62,587 nucleotides of DNA from an uncultured Ruminococcus sp. Lineage in GTDB: Bacteria > Bacillota > Clostridia > Lachnospirales > Lachnospiraceae. Position 1 is the stretch's first letter; the number at the start of each line of letters is the position of its first letter. This document shows positions 44,970-53,592 of the stretch, in pieces. The DNA lies in the NCBI GenBank assembly GCA_900553885.1, contig USFD01000006.1, positions 1 through 62,587 on the forward strand, in the 5' to 3' direction. The notes under the pieces were generated by a model. That model searched no databases. It saw only the letters and a list, made by a program, of their open reading frames with translations, and was not told the DNA's origin. The translations under genes and the position numbers were made by a program.

Positions 44970-47299
44970 AAGGAAATATATTCAGTATATTTGGAATGGC
45001 TGCCGGAATCTGCCTGATTATATTTTTAGTTTTTCTGTTTTATTCATCAAAAATAGTGGCGGAGGCTGCTGCTGACAGCGGAAAGCAGTATGCAGAAATT
45101 CAGTTATCTAATAATGCAGAACAGATGAAGGAACAGGAAACGCCAGGTGTTAGGTGGGATATTGAAGAGGCTGAGCTTTCTCTGCAATATGATGACAGAT
45201 TTTCATTGCGTAATTTAAAAAAAGAGTGGGCTGTGGCAGCCATTGAAACAAAAGAGGTTTTCTCTGACCAGGTATCCGGCGGAAGAGATACTGGTAAAGC
45301 GGACCAGAATGTTATAGTGCAGGACAGGAAAGATAAAATGAAGATCATTGCTTCTGGCGTGGGTAAGGCAGAAATTATTCTTGTGCCGGAGAATCAGTTG
45401 AACCAAGCAGAGCTGATTTTAAGTGGGCATGTAGATGGGGATACTACCGGAGAAACAATAGAAGCACTTCGTGTAAATGTAACGGTTGAGCCTGCAAAAC
45501 TGACGCTTATGTATGTGGCAGGACAAAGTAATGCAGAGGGTCTTTGTTCAAAAAATACGGGATATCGCCTTGACGAATCCGTTGCCTGTAAAGAAGGAAC
45601 GGTATATTCTACCTACGCACCGACAAATTCCAGTTCTACTTCTGTCACTGGAATTTCATTTCCAAACTATTGCACCAAAAATAATTCTGAAGATTTTGTG
45701 GCAGGCTCTTTGACTGGAGATAAAAGTATTTCCGGAAAAACACTTAACTATCCCCTGGATGCCCTGACAACAGACGGACTGGGAAAGACCGGACCGGACA
45801 GTGGCCTGGCGTATAAATGGAATGAGCTGACAGGAGATAAAGTCTGGATTATAAATACGGCCTGGAGTGGAACTTCTATTAACAAATGGGTGCCTGGAGG
45901 AAAGCATTACGAACGTACAATGGCAGTTGCCCGTCAGGTTCAGAAGACATATCTGTCAGAAATAGAAGCAGGACATTATACTGCGGGAAATACTTTGCTT
46001 TTCTGGCTGCAGGGAGAGGCTGATAAAAGTAAAACTGCGGAATGGTATTATGATTCTTTTGCCACAATGTATGAGGCTATGCAACAGAACCTACAGCCGG
46101 ACGGGTTTGGCATTATTATGGTGCGTTCCGATGAAGGCACACGTAATAATGCAGATGACATTAGTATGTCAGGGCCTCGGATTGCACAATATGCAGCAGG
46201 AAGCAGCGAAGGGCCGGAAAAAGTATATATTGTAAGTAATGTGAATGAACAATGGGTTACAGATACTCAGACCAGAAAATATTTTTCTGCCGCCTATCCG
46301 GAAGGGTATCTGTCTTATCCTATGCATAATGGATCTTCCAGTCTTCCGGGTTCTGTATCACAAGTACATAATGACATACATTATTCCCAAATCGGGCACA
46401 ATGAAAATGGAATTACTGCTGCTGACGGTATGTATGCCGCAATATACGCAACGGACAGTGCAGATGATCTTGAAATAGTCTGGAAGAACAGAGAGGGAAA
46501 ACAAATTACTACATTAGTGGTAGACAAGGGAGAAAATGAAACTGCAGTACCGGTAGCGAGCCCGTCATATTATTCTAAAAAAGTTCAGTATTATGTAGAG
46601 GGAGAAGCAGTAACGTTTGATGAAAAGAACGGGACTGTGAGTGCAGAAAAAAAAGGAACTGCTACAATTTACGCCTGCAATATTCAGGGGGAAACTTTGG
46701 CAAAATTGAAGGTTAAAGTAACCAATACATCAGATATGACAGAAGTAGCTGGGGAAGACTATACAGGGCTGTTCCGGTATAAGGGCATCTGGTGGTATCT
46801 GAAAAACGGGTATGTGCAGAAAGATTATACCGGAGTTGTACGAAATGAGAATGGCTGGTGGTATGTAGAAGACGGTAAAGTAGATTTTACTTATAACGGC
46901 TTTGCAAAGAACAGTAATGGCTGGTGGTATATAGAAAAAGGCAAAGTGACTTTTGAAAAAACCGATATAATTAAAGGAACGGTGAATGGTGTAAACGGCT
47001 GGTGGCGTGTGCTGGACAGCAAGGTGGATTTTAATTGTAACAGTGTGGAGAAAAATTCAAAAGGCTGGTGGTATATCCGTGACGGCAAAGTAGACTTCAG
47101 CTATACGGGAGTGGCTAAAAATAAGAACGGCTGGTGGAGAATAGAGAATGGTAAAGTGAATTTTAAATTTAACGGTATTGCCCAAAACACAAATGGCTGG
47201 TGGTATATCCGTAATGGTAAAGTGGATTTTGACTTTAATGGTACTGCTTTCTGGAAAAATCATAAGTATGTAGTGAAAAAGGGGGCAGTACAGTATTGA
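44939..47299 (+). CDS. Secreted GQSN-type carbohydrate acetylesterase with Ig-like domain and GWW repeats
   Basis: 786 aa; its start overlaps the acyltransferase gene. A signal anchor (about 13-40) precedes two beta-rich parts (about 70-185) and an SGNH/SASA-type esterase domain. The nucleophile motif is AGQSNAEG (Ser197), a block with LQGEAD follows, and the catalytic Asp-His is in NDIHYSQIGH. It should remove acetyl or similar esters from sugars (sialate-O-acetylesterase-like; actual target unknown). A Big2-like domain (about 525-605) and eight GWW-type repeats (about 610-786) follow. AGGGGG is the ribosome-binding site. The overlap with an O-acyltransferase gene suggests a matched writer and eraser of polymer acetylation. 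Confidence 0.88.
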   Translation: MDSEKNTTKVKGNIFSIFGMAAGICLIIFLVFLFYSSKIVAEAAADSGKQYAEIQLSNNAEQMKEQETPGVRWDIEEAELSLQYDDRFSLRNLKKEWAVAAIETKEVFSDQVSGGRDTGKADQNVIVQDRKDKMKIIASGVGKAEIILVPENQLNQAELILSGHVDGDTTGETIEALRVNVTVEPAKLTLMYVAGQSNAEGLCSKNTGYRLDESVACKEGTVYSTYAPTNSSSTSVTGISFPNYCTKNNSEDFVAGSLTGDKSISGKTLNYPLDALTTDGLGKTGPDSGLAYKWNELTGDKVWIINTAWSGTSINKWVPGGKHYERTMAVARQVQKTYLSEIEAGHYTAGNTLLFWLQGEADKSKTAEWYYDSFATMYEAMQQNLQPDGFGIIMVRSDEGTRNNADDISMSGPRIAQYAAGSSEGPEKVYIVSNVNEQWVTDTQTRKYFSAAYPEGYLSYPMHNGSSSLPGSVSQVHNDIHYSQIGHNENGITAADGMYAAIYATDSADDLEIVWKNREGKQITTLVVDKGENETAVPVASPSYYSKKVQYYVEGEAVTFDEKNGTVSAEKKGTATIYACNIQGETLAKLKVKVTNTSDMTEVAGEDYTGLFRYKGIWWYLKNGYVQKDYTGVVRNENGWWYVEDGKVDFTYNGFAKNSNGWWYIEKGKVTFEKTDIIKGTVNGVNGWWRVLDSKVDFNCNSVEKNSKGWWYIRDGKVDFSYTGVAKNKNGWWRIENGKVNFKFNGIAQNTNGWWYIRNGKVDFDFNGTAFWKNHKYVVKKGAVQY
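46765..47296 (+). repeat. GWW-type wall-binding repeats (acetylesterase gene)
   Basis: Eight tandem repeats of about 22 residues with the core GWWYI/RxxGKVDF. Two units include the same NCNSVEKN-GWWYIRDGKVDF-SYTGVAKNKN order that is duplicated in the L,D-transpeptidase. This points to exchange or common descent of the repeat arrays. Confidence 0.9.
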
Positions 47300-47377
47300 T
47301 TTTTACCTGTTTTTACGAAAAGTTTGTGAAATTTAGGTAAAGAATACAGCAATATTACGTCATAGTCCCACTTCTTC

Positions 47378-47406
47378 TTGCAATAATATGTCGATTCGTA
47401 TATAAT
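47378..47406 (+). promoter_or_regulatory. Sigma-A promoter for the priming transferase-LCP operon
   Basis: TTGCAA (47378-47383), 17-nt spacer, perfect TATAAT (47401-47406), about 50 nt before the gene. No terminator hairpin of conviction lies between 47300 and 47377. Confidence 0.75.
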
Positions 47407-47455
47407 GTTACAGGCATATTAAAAAAATGTTATATTTTATTACGGTGGTAGATAA

Positions 47456-48841
47456 ATGAAAAAGCAGTTGTATAAATTTGAATCGACGCTCTGGCTTGTA
47501 ATCAAGCTTTTGCTGTATTCACTTTTACTGATTACATTTATTATAGTGCAGAAAGAAGAAAACATTGGCCTGCGCAGACTTTCCAGAACAATGGGTATTA
47601 CGATTTTTACTTTCGTGATTGTTGGTCTGCTGCTCATGAACGTATATGGATCCTATGATGTGGGACGCAGAAAGAGCAAGCCGATTATATATTCTTTGTC
47701 GCTTGCGGTGGTCTGTACGGATGTGATCACTTATTTTCAGGTTATGATTATGAGGGCTAACTCAAATATCCATCAGTTTAAACTGCGGGGAATAGAGCTG
47801 CTTGTATTTACAATGGTGCTCCAGATTTGTATTATTATTATTTTTACTTATGTGGGAAATGCACTGTTCTTTCTAATTCATGAACCGGAAAAGTGCTGCG
47901 TTATAACTTCTTCGCAGGAAAGTCTTGACGTCATTGCTTTCGCGATCGGACGGTTTAAAAAGCAGTATCGCATAACGTCTGTTCTGGATTATCGCGGCAC
48001 AGACATTGAGGATCGGATTGAGAAGGCGGATACTGTTTTCATGTATGATGTGCCGGCAGAGAATAGAATCAGGATTATGAGGCTGTGCTACAAATATAAA
48101 GTTAATGTATATTTTAATCCGTATCTGGAAGACATTATGGAAGCAAATGCTACACATTATGTCCTGGACGATGTTTATCTGTTTAATAAAAATATAAAAA
48201 CACTTACGATGGAGCAGCGTATTGTGAAAAGAGGGCTTGACATTGTCCTGTCCTTAATCCTGGGAATTCTGAGTTCACCCTTTTGGATTACAGGTGCGTT
48301 GGCGGTAAAGCTGTATGATGGAGGATCGGTCCTGTTCAAACAGGAAAGGGCCACAATTCATGGCAGACGGTTTTATGTTTATAAGCTCAGAACCATGAAG
48401 GAAAATGTGGAAAATTATTCTGCAAAGAAAGATGATGATCGTATTACAAAACCGGGAAAAATACTGAGAAGAACAAGAATAGATGAACTTCCGCAGCTCC
48501 TGAATGTTTTAAAAGGCGATATGACATTTGTAGGCCCCAGACCGGAAATGCTGAAAAATGTTAAGACCTATACAGAAGAACTTCCGGATTTCCGGTATCG
48601 TTTGCGTGTGAAGGCAGGTCTGACCGGATATGCGCAGATTCTGGGCAAATATAATACGACTCCAAGAGACAAGCTGATTATGGATATGATGTATATCGAA
48701 CAGTTCAGTATTCTGAGAGATATTCAGCTGATTCTGCAGACTGCGGTTGTACTTCTGAAATCAGACAGTACGGAAGCTTTTGGAAAGAAAAAGAAATCAG
48801 GATACGTTTTTGTTCCCGCTGAACAACCGGAGAAAGAGTGA
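47456..48841 (+). CDS. Undecaprenyl-phosphate sugar-phosphate transferase (WbaP/RfbP-type priming enzyme)
   Basis: 461 aa. Four to five N-terminal hydrophobic helices (about 12-145), a cytosolic Rossmann-like middle (about 150-245), then the polyprenyl-phosphate hexose-1-P transferase core. The core has KRGLDIVLSLI, the re-entrant membrane helix, the KLRTMKENVENYSA block, RRTRIDELPQLLNVLKGDM, VGPRPEML and KAGLTGYAQILGKY. Such enzymes start glycan synthesis by moving a sugar-1-phosphate onto undecaprenyl-phosphate. GGTGG precedes the ATG. It is a different starter from TagO/WecA (multi-TM GlcNAc-1-P type), which is not in the window. Thus a second lipid-linked polymer in addition to the TagA-primed one is likely. 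Confidence 0.92.
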   Translation: MKKQLYKFESTLWLVIKLLLYSLLLITFIIVQKEENIGLRRLSRTMGITIFTFVIVGLLLMNVYGSYDVGRRKSKPIIYSLSLAVVCTDVITYFQVMIMRANSNIHQFKLRGIELLVFTMVLQICIIIIFTYVGNALFFLIHEPEKCCVITSSQESLDVIAFAIGRFKKQYRITSVLDYRGTDIEDRIEKADTVFMYDVPAENRIRIMRLCYKYKVNVYFNPYLEDIMEANATHYVLDDVYLFNKNIKTLTMEQRIVKRGLDIVLSLILGILSSPFWITGALAVKLYDGGSVLFKQERATIHGRRFYVYKLRTMKENVENYSAKKDDDRITKPGKILRRTRIDELPQLLNVLKGDMTFVGPRPEMLKNVKTYTEELPDFRYRLRVKAGLTGYAQILGKYNTTPRDKLIMDMMYIEQFSILRDIQLILQTAVVLLKSDSTEAFGKKKKSGYVFVPAEQPEKE

Positions 48842-48849
48842 GGTACAAA

Positions 48850-50358
48850 ATGGCTGAAAATCAGAGAAACAGACGCCAACGGAGGAAAAAGAAAAAAGGA
48901 AACTGGTTTACCCGTTTAAAAACCTGGCAGAAAGTGCTTATTTGTTTTGCAGGTGTACTTGTATGTCTGTCTCTTTCTGCCGGTATTTATGTTGCGGCAA
49001 AGTGGAGTAAAATTGATACACAGAAAATAAAGGCGGATGATCTGATTATCAACCAGGAAGTAAAGCAGAATACAGAACTTGATCTGGGCGAAGGGTATAC
49101 GAATATCGCTTTGTTTGGTGTGGATTCCCGGGATGGCAATCTGGGAAAGGGAAACCGGACGGACTGTATTATAATCGCCAGTCTGAACAATGAGACAAAA
49201 GAAGTCAGAATGGTTTCGGTATATCGGGATACTCTTCTTGATCTTTCTGACGGAAGTTATCAGAAGTGCAATGCCGCATACAGCTATGGCGGCCCGGTTC
49301 AGGCAATTAATATGCTGAACATGAATCTTGATCTGGATATTCAGGACTATGTAACAGTAGATTTTGGCGCAATTGCGGATGCAATCGACCTTCTGGGCGG
49401 CGTAGAGATTGATGTAAAGGACGAGGAACTGCGCTATCTGAATAAATTTCTGAATGAAACCGCAAGATCTGCGGGGAAGGAAGCTCATCCGGTGGAAAAG
49501 AGCGGTCTTCAGCTTCTGGACGGAACCCAGGCCACGACCTATGCCAGAATCCGATCCACAGCAGGAGGAGATTTTACGCGAACAGAGCGGCAGCGCCTTG
49601 TAATAGAAAAAATGGTGGAGAAAGCCAGAACAACAGACCTTCTGACCATTAACAATATTATTGATAAAGTATTTCCTCAGGTTTCTACAAGTCTTACACT
49701 TCCGGAAATACTGAATTATGCAACAGCATACAGTGAGTATAAACTGACTGAAAATGAAGGATTTCCTTTTGATAAGACGACGGACACGATTTCCGGACTT
49801 GGCAGTATTGTAATTCCCCAGGATCTTGTTTCAAATGTGACAAAACTTCATGCTTTTTTGTTCGAAACTGACAATTATACTCCGTCTTCAACGGTTCAGA
49901 CTCTCAGTGCGAATATTACATCAAGAGTCAGCTCAGCAGGCGGAGCTTCCTATACAGACAGCAGCGGATACAGTGACAGCGGTAATTACAACAACTGGAA
50001 TTCCTATGATAGCAATAGCGGAGGCAGCGGAAACTGGAACAGTGGCAGTGGTGATACCGGAAACAATAATGATACAGGACTCCCGGATGGAAATAGCGGC
50101 GGAGTAAATCCACCGGCCGGTTCGTCTTCCGAAGAGGCGATTACGCCGCCTTCAGGAGGCGGTACAGGGGCGGGCAGCGGCTCCGGTTCCTCCGGCGGTT
50201 CAGAGCCGGGCAGCAGTTCGGGCTCCTCCGGCGGAGGCGGCAGTTCGGATGACGGGGCAGCCGGCAGCGGAGCTGGGGATGGAGCAGATTCCGGGGCAGT
50301 TTCTCCTGATACCGGTGCAGACAGCGGAACGGATAATTCAAAGGCGGAAGGAGAATAG
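48850..50358 (+). CDS. LytR-CpsA-Psr (LCP) attachment enzyme, second copy, with Gly/Ser-rich tail
   Basis: 502 aa from ATG 48850 (AGTGAGG upstream; GTG 48838 overlaps the previous stop and lacks a site). A very basic N-terminus (RRQRRKKKKG) and one signal-anchor helix (about 28-49) precede the LCP domain, with ALFGVDSR, RTDCIIIASL, MVSVYRDTLL, LGGVEIDV and ARIRSTAGGDFTRTERQR, where the arginines contact the lipid pyrophosphate. The last ~130 residues are low-complexity Ser/Gly/Asp/Asn, probably a wall-spanning linker. Directly behind a priming transferase, it likely attaches that enzyme's polymer to peptidoglycan. Confidence 0.94.
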   Translation: MAENQRNRRQRRKKKKGNWFTRLKTWQKVLICFAGVLVCLSLSAGIYVAAKWSKIDTQKIKADDLIINQEVKQNTELDLGEGYTNIALFGVDSRDGNLGKGNRTDCIIIASLNNETKEVRMVSVYRDTLLDLSDGSYQKCNAAYSYGGPVQAINMLNMNLDLDIQDYVTVDFGAIADAIDLLGGVEIDVKDEELRYLNKFLNETARSAGKEAHPVEKSGLQLLDGTQATTYARIRSTAGGDFTRTERQRLVIEKMVEKARTTDLLTINNIIDKVFPQVSTSLTLPEILNYATAYSEYKLTENEGFPFDKTTDTISGLGSIVIPQDLVSNVTKLHAFLFETDNYTPSSTVQTLSANITSRVSSAGGASYTDSSGYSDSGNYNNWNSYDSNSGGSGNWNSGSGDTGNNNDTGLPDGNSGGVNPPAGSSSEEAITPPSGGGTGAGSGSGSSGGSEPGSSSGSSGGGGSSDDGAAGSGAGDGADSGAVSPDTGADSGTDNSKAEGE

Positions 50359-50391
50359 AAAAATTCCTTTCCATCTTCCGGTACATTATTC

Positions 50392-50420
50392 TGGACTTTT
50401 TCCAGTAAAAAGTGTATGAT
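50392..50420 (+). promoter_or_regulatory. Promoter for the cohesin-domain protein
   Basis: TGGACT (50392-50397), 17-nt spacer, TATGAT (50415-50420). The -35 is weak (4 of 6). A small CTGGA/TCCAG hairpin overlaps the -35 region. About 71 nt separate it from the start codon. Confidence 0.45.
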
Positions 50421-50491
50421 AAAAAGCGAGTAAGTCTGGCAGGAGTGTGTCAGTTATGAAAGTAATCTATCACAAAAGAAGGGGTATTTAC

Positions 50492-52009
50492 ATGAAAGCA
50501 TTAAAAAAAGCAGCTGCAGCATTGCTTGCCGTATGTCTTATGGTTCCCATGTTCAGTTTTGTTGTTTTCGCAGCGGACGGCAGGCTGATGTTCTCGGATC
50601 CTGAGACAAAAGTAGGAGAAAACGTGAGTGTTGATCTTGTGATTCAGAGCCAGGGCAACACGATAGCAGATGTCAGCGTAACCATGCGCTATGAGACAGG
50701 AGATCTGGAATTTGTCAGCGGAGACGGATTTGAAGCAGACGGCTCAGGAACTCTTACTTATTCCGGAACAGGAAACAGCAGCGAACTCAGGGCAACGGCT
50801 CAGTTCAGAGCTCTGACTGCCGGTGAAACGAAGATCACTGTCAGCGATTATTCCGGGTCTATTACTGCAGGTGAAGAACTGAATCTGACAGAAGGGTCAT
50901 CAACGATTACGATTGCTGCGGCAGATGATGGGACTACATCTGTGGCTCCGTCCTCTGATACAACTTCTGATACCGCAGGAGAGACTACAGATATCGTAGT
51001 GAATGTGAACGGAGTAGACTATAACTTCTCAGAGGCGTTTACGTCAGCGGATATTCCGGCAGGATATTATGAAGCAACCCAGACCTTTAACGGCGAGGAA
51101 CGTAAATTTGTCGCAAATGATGCGGGAGTGTACCTGGGATATCTTGTGGATTCATCCGGGGCAGGAGCTTTTTTCCTTTATAACGAGGAGGATGCAACGT
51201 TTGCTCCTTATGTAGAGCTGAGTATTTCGGATACTACATCAATTATTCCGCTGGCGGAGCCGGAGGGACTGAAGATGCCGGAAGGATATCAGGAAGTCAA
51301 CCTTAATCTGACCGGTCTGGATCAGCAGTATTCTGCCTGGTCAAATCCTGAAACGGACCGTTACTATCTGATTTATGCATTGAACACAAGATCCGGAGAG
51401 AAGGGCCTCTATCAGTATGATACGGAAGACGGCACATACCAGAGCTATACACTTCCGCAGAGTACGGAAGAGAAACCGGCAGGAAGCGCTCTGTCCGGCG
51501 GCCTGAGCAGGTTTATCGGAGAGCATGCTCTGGTTCTCGTTGTAGCAGCTGCTGCGATTATCCTTCTCCTTCTGATTCTTATGATTATATTCGCCGTGAA
51601 ACTGGTACATCGCAATCAGGAACTGGATGATCTGTATGAGGAATACGATATTCCTTATGAAGATGATGAGCCGGAGATTGAGAAAAAGTCTAAAAAGAAG
51701 TCGTCTCTTAAAGAGGAAGAAGACGAATTTGACGAGTATGACGATGACTTTGATGATGAATATGACGATGAGTACGACGACGGCGGATACTCTGATGACG
51801 AATATGAGGACGACGAAGAGTATGACAATGACGACGAGGACGACGAAGACGGCTATGACGATGAGGGCTATGATGATGACGGAGAATATGACGATTATGA
51901 AGAAGAATCAGTGGCCCGCGGGAAGACGAAAAATATAAAGAGCCGGAAAAAAGACAGCAGCAGAACAGAAGACGAAGAAGATTATGAGATAGATTTTATC
52001 GATCTCTGA
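50492..52009 (+). CDS. Cohesin-like type I membrane protein with long Asp/Glu cytoplasmic tail
   Basis: 505 aa from ATG 50492 (AAGGGG 8 nt upstream, giving a proper signal peptide MKALKKAAAALLAVCL... cleaved near FAADG). Residues about 30-145 match a cohesin-type beta-sandwich (DPETKVGENVSVDLVI ... TYSGTGNSSELRATAQFRAL). A Thr/Ser/Asp-rich linker and a second small domain (about 165-320) follow. A single TM (about 352-375) leads to a cytoplasmic tail whose middle is almost only D, E, Y and G, with KSKKKSS and KSRKKDSS basic patches. The acidic tail is cytosolic if the signal peptide is cleaved. Function unknown; it may be a surface interaction receptor. Confidence 0.8.
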   Translation: MKALKKAAAALLAVCLMVPMFSFVVFAADGRLMFSDPETKVGENVSVDLVIQSQGNTIADVSVTMRYETGDLEFVSGDGFEADGSGTLTYSGTGNSSELRATAQFRALTAGETKITVSDYSGSITAGEELNLTEGSSTITIAAADDGTTSVAPSSDTTSDTAGETTDIVVNVNGVDYNFSEAFTSADIPAGYYEATQTFNGEERKFVANDAGVYLGYLVDSSGAGAFFLYNEEDATFAPYVELSISDTTSIIPLAEPEGLKMPEGYQEVNLNLTGLDQQYSAWSNPETDRYYLIYALNTRSGEKGLYQYDTEDGTYQSYTLPQSTEEKPAGSALSGGLSRFIGEHALVLVVAAAAIILLLLILMIIFAVKLVHRNQELDDLYEEYDIPYEDDEPEIEKKSKKKSSLKEEEDEFDEYDDDFDDEYDDEYDDGGYSDDEYEDDEEYDNDDEDDEDGYDDEGYDDDGEYDDYEEESVARGKTKNIKSRKKDSSRTEDEEDYEIDFIDL

Positions 52010-52026
52010 TTTAACATTTACCAGAG

Positions 52027-52062
52027 GAGCGCAGACCAGAGTTATATGGCTGCGCTCTTTGT
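52027..52062 (+). terminator. Intrinsic terminator after cohesin-domain gene
   Basis: GAGCGCAG (52027-52034) and CTGCGCTC (52050-52057) form a GC-rich 8-bp stem with a 15-nt loop, followed by TTTGTGTGTG. The T-run is short, so efficiency is uncertain. Confidence 0.65.
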
Positions 52063-52187
52063 GTGTGTAAAGAACTTTCCTGAATCTGTTCATTTGTTTT
52101 CAATGATTGTTAAATGATTAAACACAGTTTTATCACATTCCGGAGGTATGATATAGCCATAAAAACGGAAGGAAAGCAGGTAATCTT

Positions 52188-53513
52188 ATGGAAAACCAAT
52201 ACAATTATTATAATTCAGAAGGAATGAATGGAAATTATCAATATGGGGGATATGATGCGGGCCCTCAGCCGGAACCTCAGAAACCTGAAAACAAGAAAAA
52301 GGCGGGGAAAGGGGTTCCGAAGGCAGTAGCAGTCGGCGGACTTGCTATTTTGTTCGGTGTTGTGGCAAGCGCCGTATTTCTGACTTCCAATATAGTCGGC
52401 AGCAGACTCCTTGGCCTGAATACAATTTCATCGGTTTCATCAGGTTCGTCAAAAGCGGTGAACAGTTCAACACCACTTTCCACCAGCAGCAGCGTAGTTA
52501 CATCTGATGTATCCGGCATTGTGGAAAATGTAATGCCGTCGATTGTATCAATTACCAGTATGTCAGTGGAAGAAGTACAGAGCTTCTTTGGCGGCACGTA
52601 TCAGCAGGAGACAGAAGGAGCAGGCACTGGAATTATTATTGGACAGAATGATTCAGAACTTCTGATTGTGACGAATAATCATGTTGTAGAAGGAAGCGAT
52701 ACTCTGACGGTTACATTTGATGATGAGACAAGTGTTGAGGCAAATATCAAAGGCGCCAATGCAGATTACGACGTGGCTGTCATTGCAGTTTCTCTTGAAG
52801 ATATCTCAGACGATACGATGGATGCTATTTCGGTAGCTACTCTTGGAGATTCTACACAATTAAAAGTCGGCGAACCTGCAATTGCAATCGGAAATGCGCT
52901 GGGCTATGGACAGTCCGTTACAACGGGAGTAATCAGTGCCCTTAATCGTTCTGTCAGCACAACGGACAGTCAGACAGGGCGGACAACAGAAAGCAGTGTG
53001 AAACTGATCCAGACAGATGCGGCAATTAATCCGGGCAACAGCGGCGGAGCTCTTGTCAATGCCAACGGTGAAGTGGTAGGCATTAACTCTTCGAAGCTTG
53101 TAAGTGACAGTGTAGAAGGCGTGGGGTATGCAATCCCGATCAGTGATGTAAGCGATCTGATTGAGCAGCTTATGAATCAGGAGACAAGGGAAAAGGTAGA
53201 TGAAGCTGACCAGGGCGCTCTTGGTATCCGGGGAATCAGCGTGTCAGATGCATTTTCCGAACAGCTGGAACTGCCTCAGGGTGTTTATGTATCGGAAGTG
53301 ACTTCAGGCGGTGGAGCTGAGAAAGCGGGAATGTCCAAAGGATGCATTATCACCGCAATTGATGGAAACTCAGTCAGCAGTATGGAAGCATTGCAGGAAC
53401 AGCTTCAGTATTATGCAAAAGGCGAGACAGTTACATTGACAATTCAGGTGCCTCAGCCCACGGGCGAGTATAAAGAGCAGACACTGGATGTTACTCTTGG
53501 AGAAAAACAATAA
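52188..53513 (+). CDS. htrA: HtrA/DegP-type membrane serine protease
   Basis: Quality-control protease acting outside the membrane on misfolded envelope proteins. 441 aa: a cytoplasmic Tyr/Asn/Gly- and Pro-rich N-terminus, one TM (about 45-66), a Ser-rich linker, then a trypsin-like domain with the complete triad His165 (TNNHVVEG), Asp195 (DYDVAVI) and Ser285 (NPGNSGGAL). One C-terminal PDZ domain (about 345-440) with GVYVSEVTSGGGAEKAGMSK follows. GGAAAG precedes the ATG. A TATGAT lies at 52147-52152 but has no good -35. Positioned after the wall genes and before cotJ, with a bidirectional terminator after it. Confidence 0.96.
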   Translation: MENQYNYYNSEGMNGNYQYGGYDAGPQPEPQKPENKKKAGKGVPKAVAVGGLAILFGVVASAVFLTSNIVGSRLLGLNTISSVSSGSSKAVNSSTPLSTSSSVVTSDVSGIVENVMPSIVSITSMSVEEVQSFFGGTYQQETEGAGTGIIIGQNDSELLIVTNNHVVEGSDTLTVTFDDETSVEANIKGANADYDVAVIAVSLEDISDDTMDAISVATLGDSTQLKVGEPAIAIGNALGYGQSVTTGVISALNRSVSTTDSQTGRTTESSVKLIQTDAAINPGNSGGALVNANGEVVGINSSKLVSDSVEGVGYAIPISDVSDLIEQLMNQETREKVDEADQGALGIRGISVSDAFSEQLELPQGVYVSEVTSGGGAEKAGMSKGCIITAIDGNSVSSMEALQEQLQYYAKGETVTLTIQVPQPTGEYKEQTLDVTLGEKQ

Positions 53514-53538
53514 AATATATGGAATAGATTACTTGCGG

Positions 53539-53567
53539 AAAAGGGACTGGATAATCAGTCCCTTTTT
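53539..53567. terminator. Bidirectional terminator between htrA and cotJC
   Basis: AAAAGGGACTG-GATAAT-CAGTCCCTTTTT: a 7-bp GC-rich stem extended by A/T arms. It has a T-run in both directions, so it can stop htrA transcripts (plus) and cotJABC transcripts (minus). Confidence 0.92.
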
Positions 53568-53592
53568 GCATTTTACTGTCTGTCGGAGCAGA

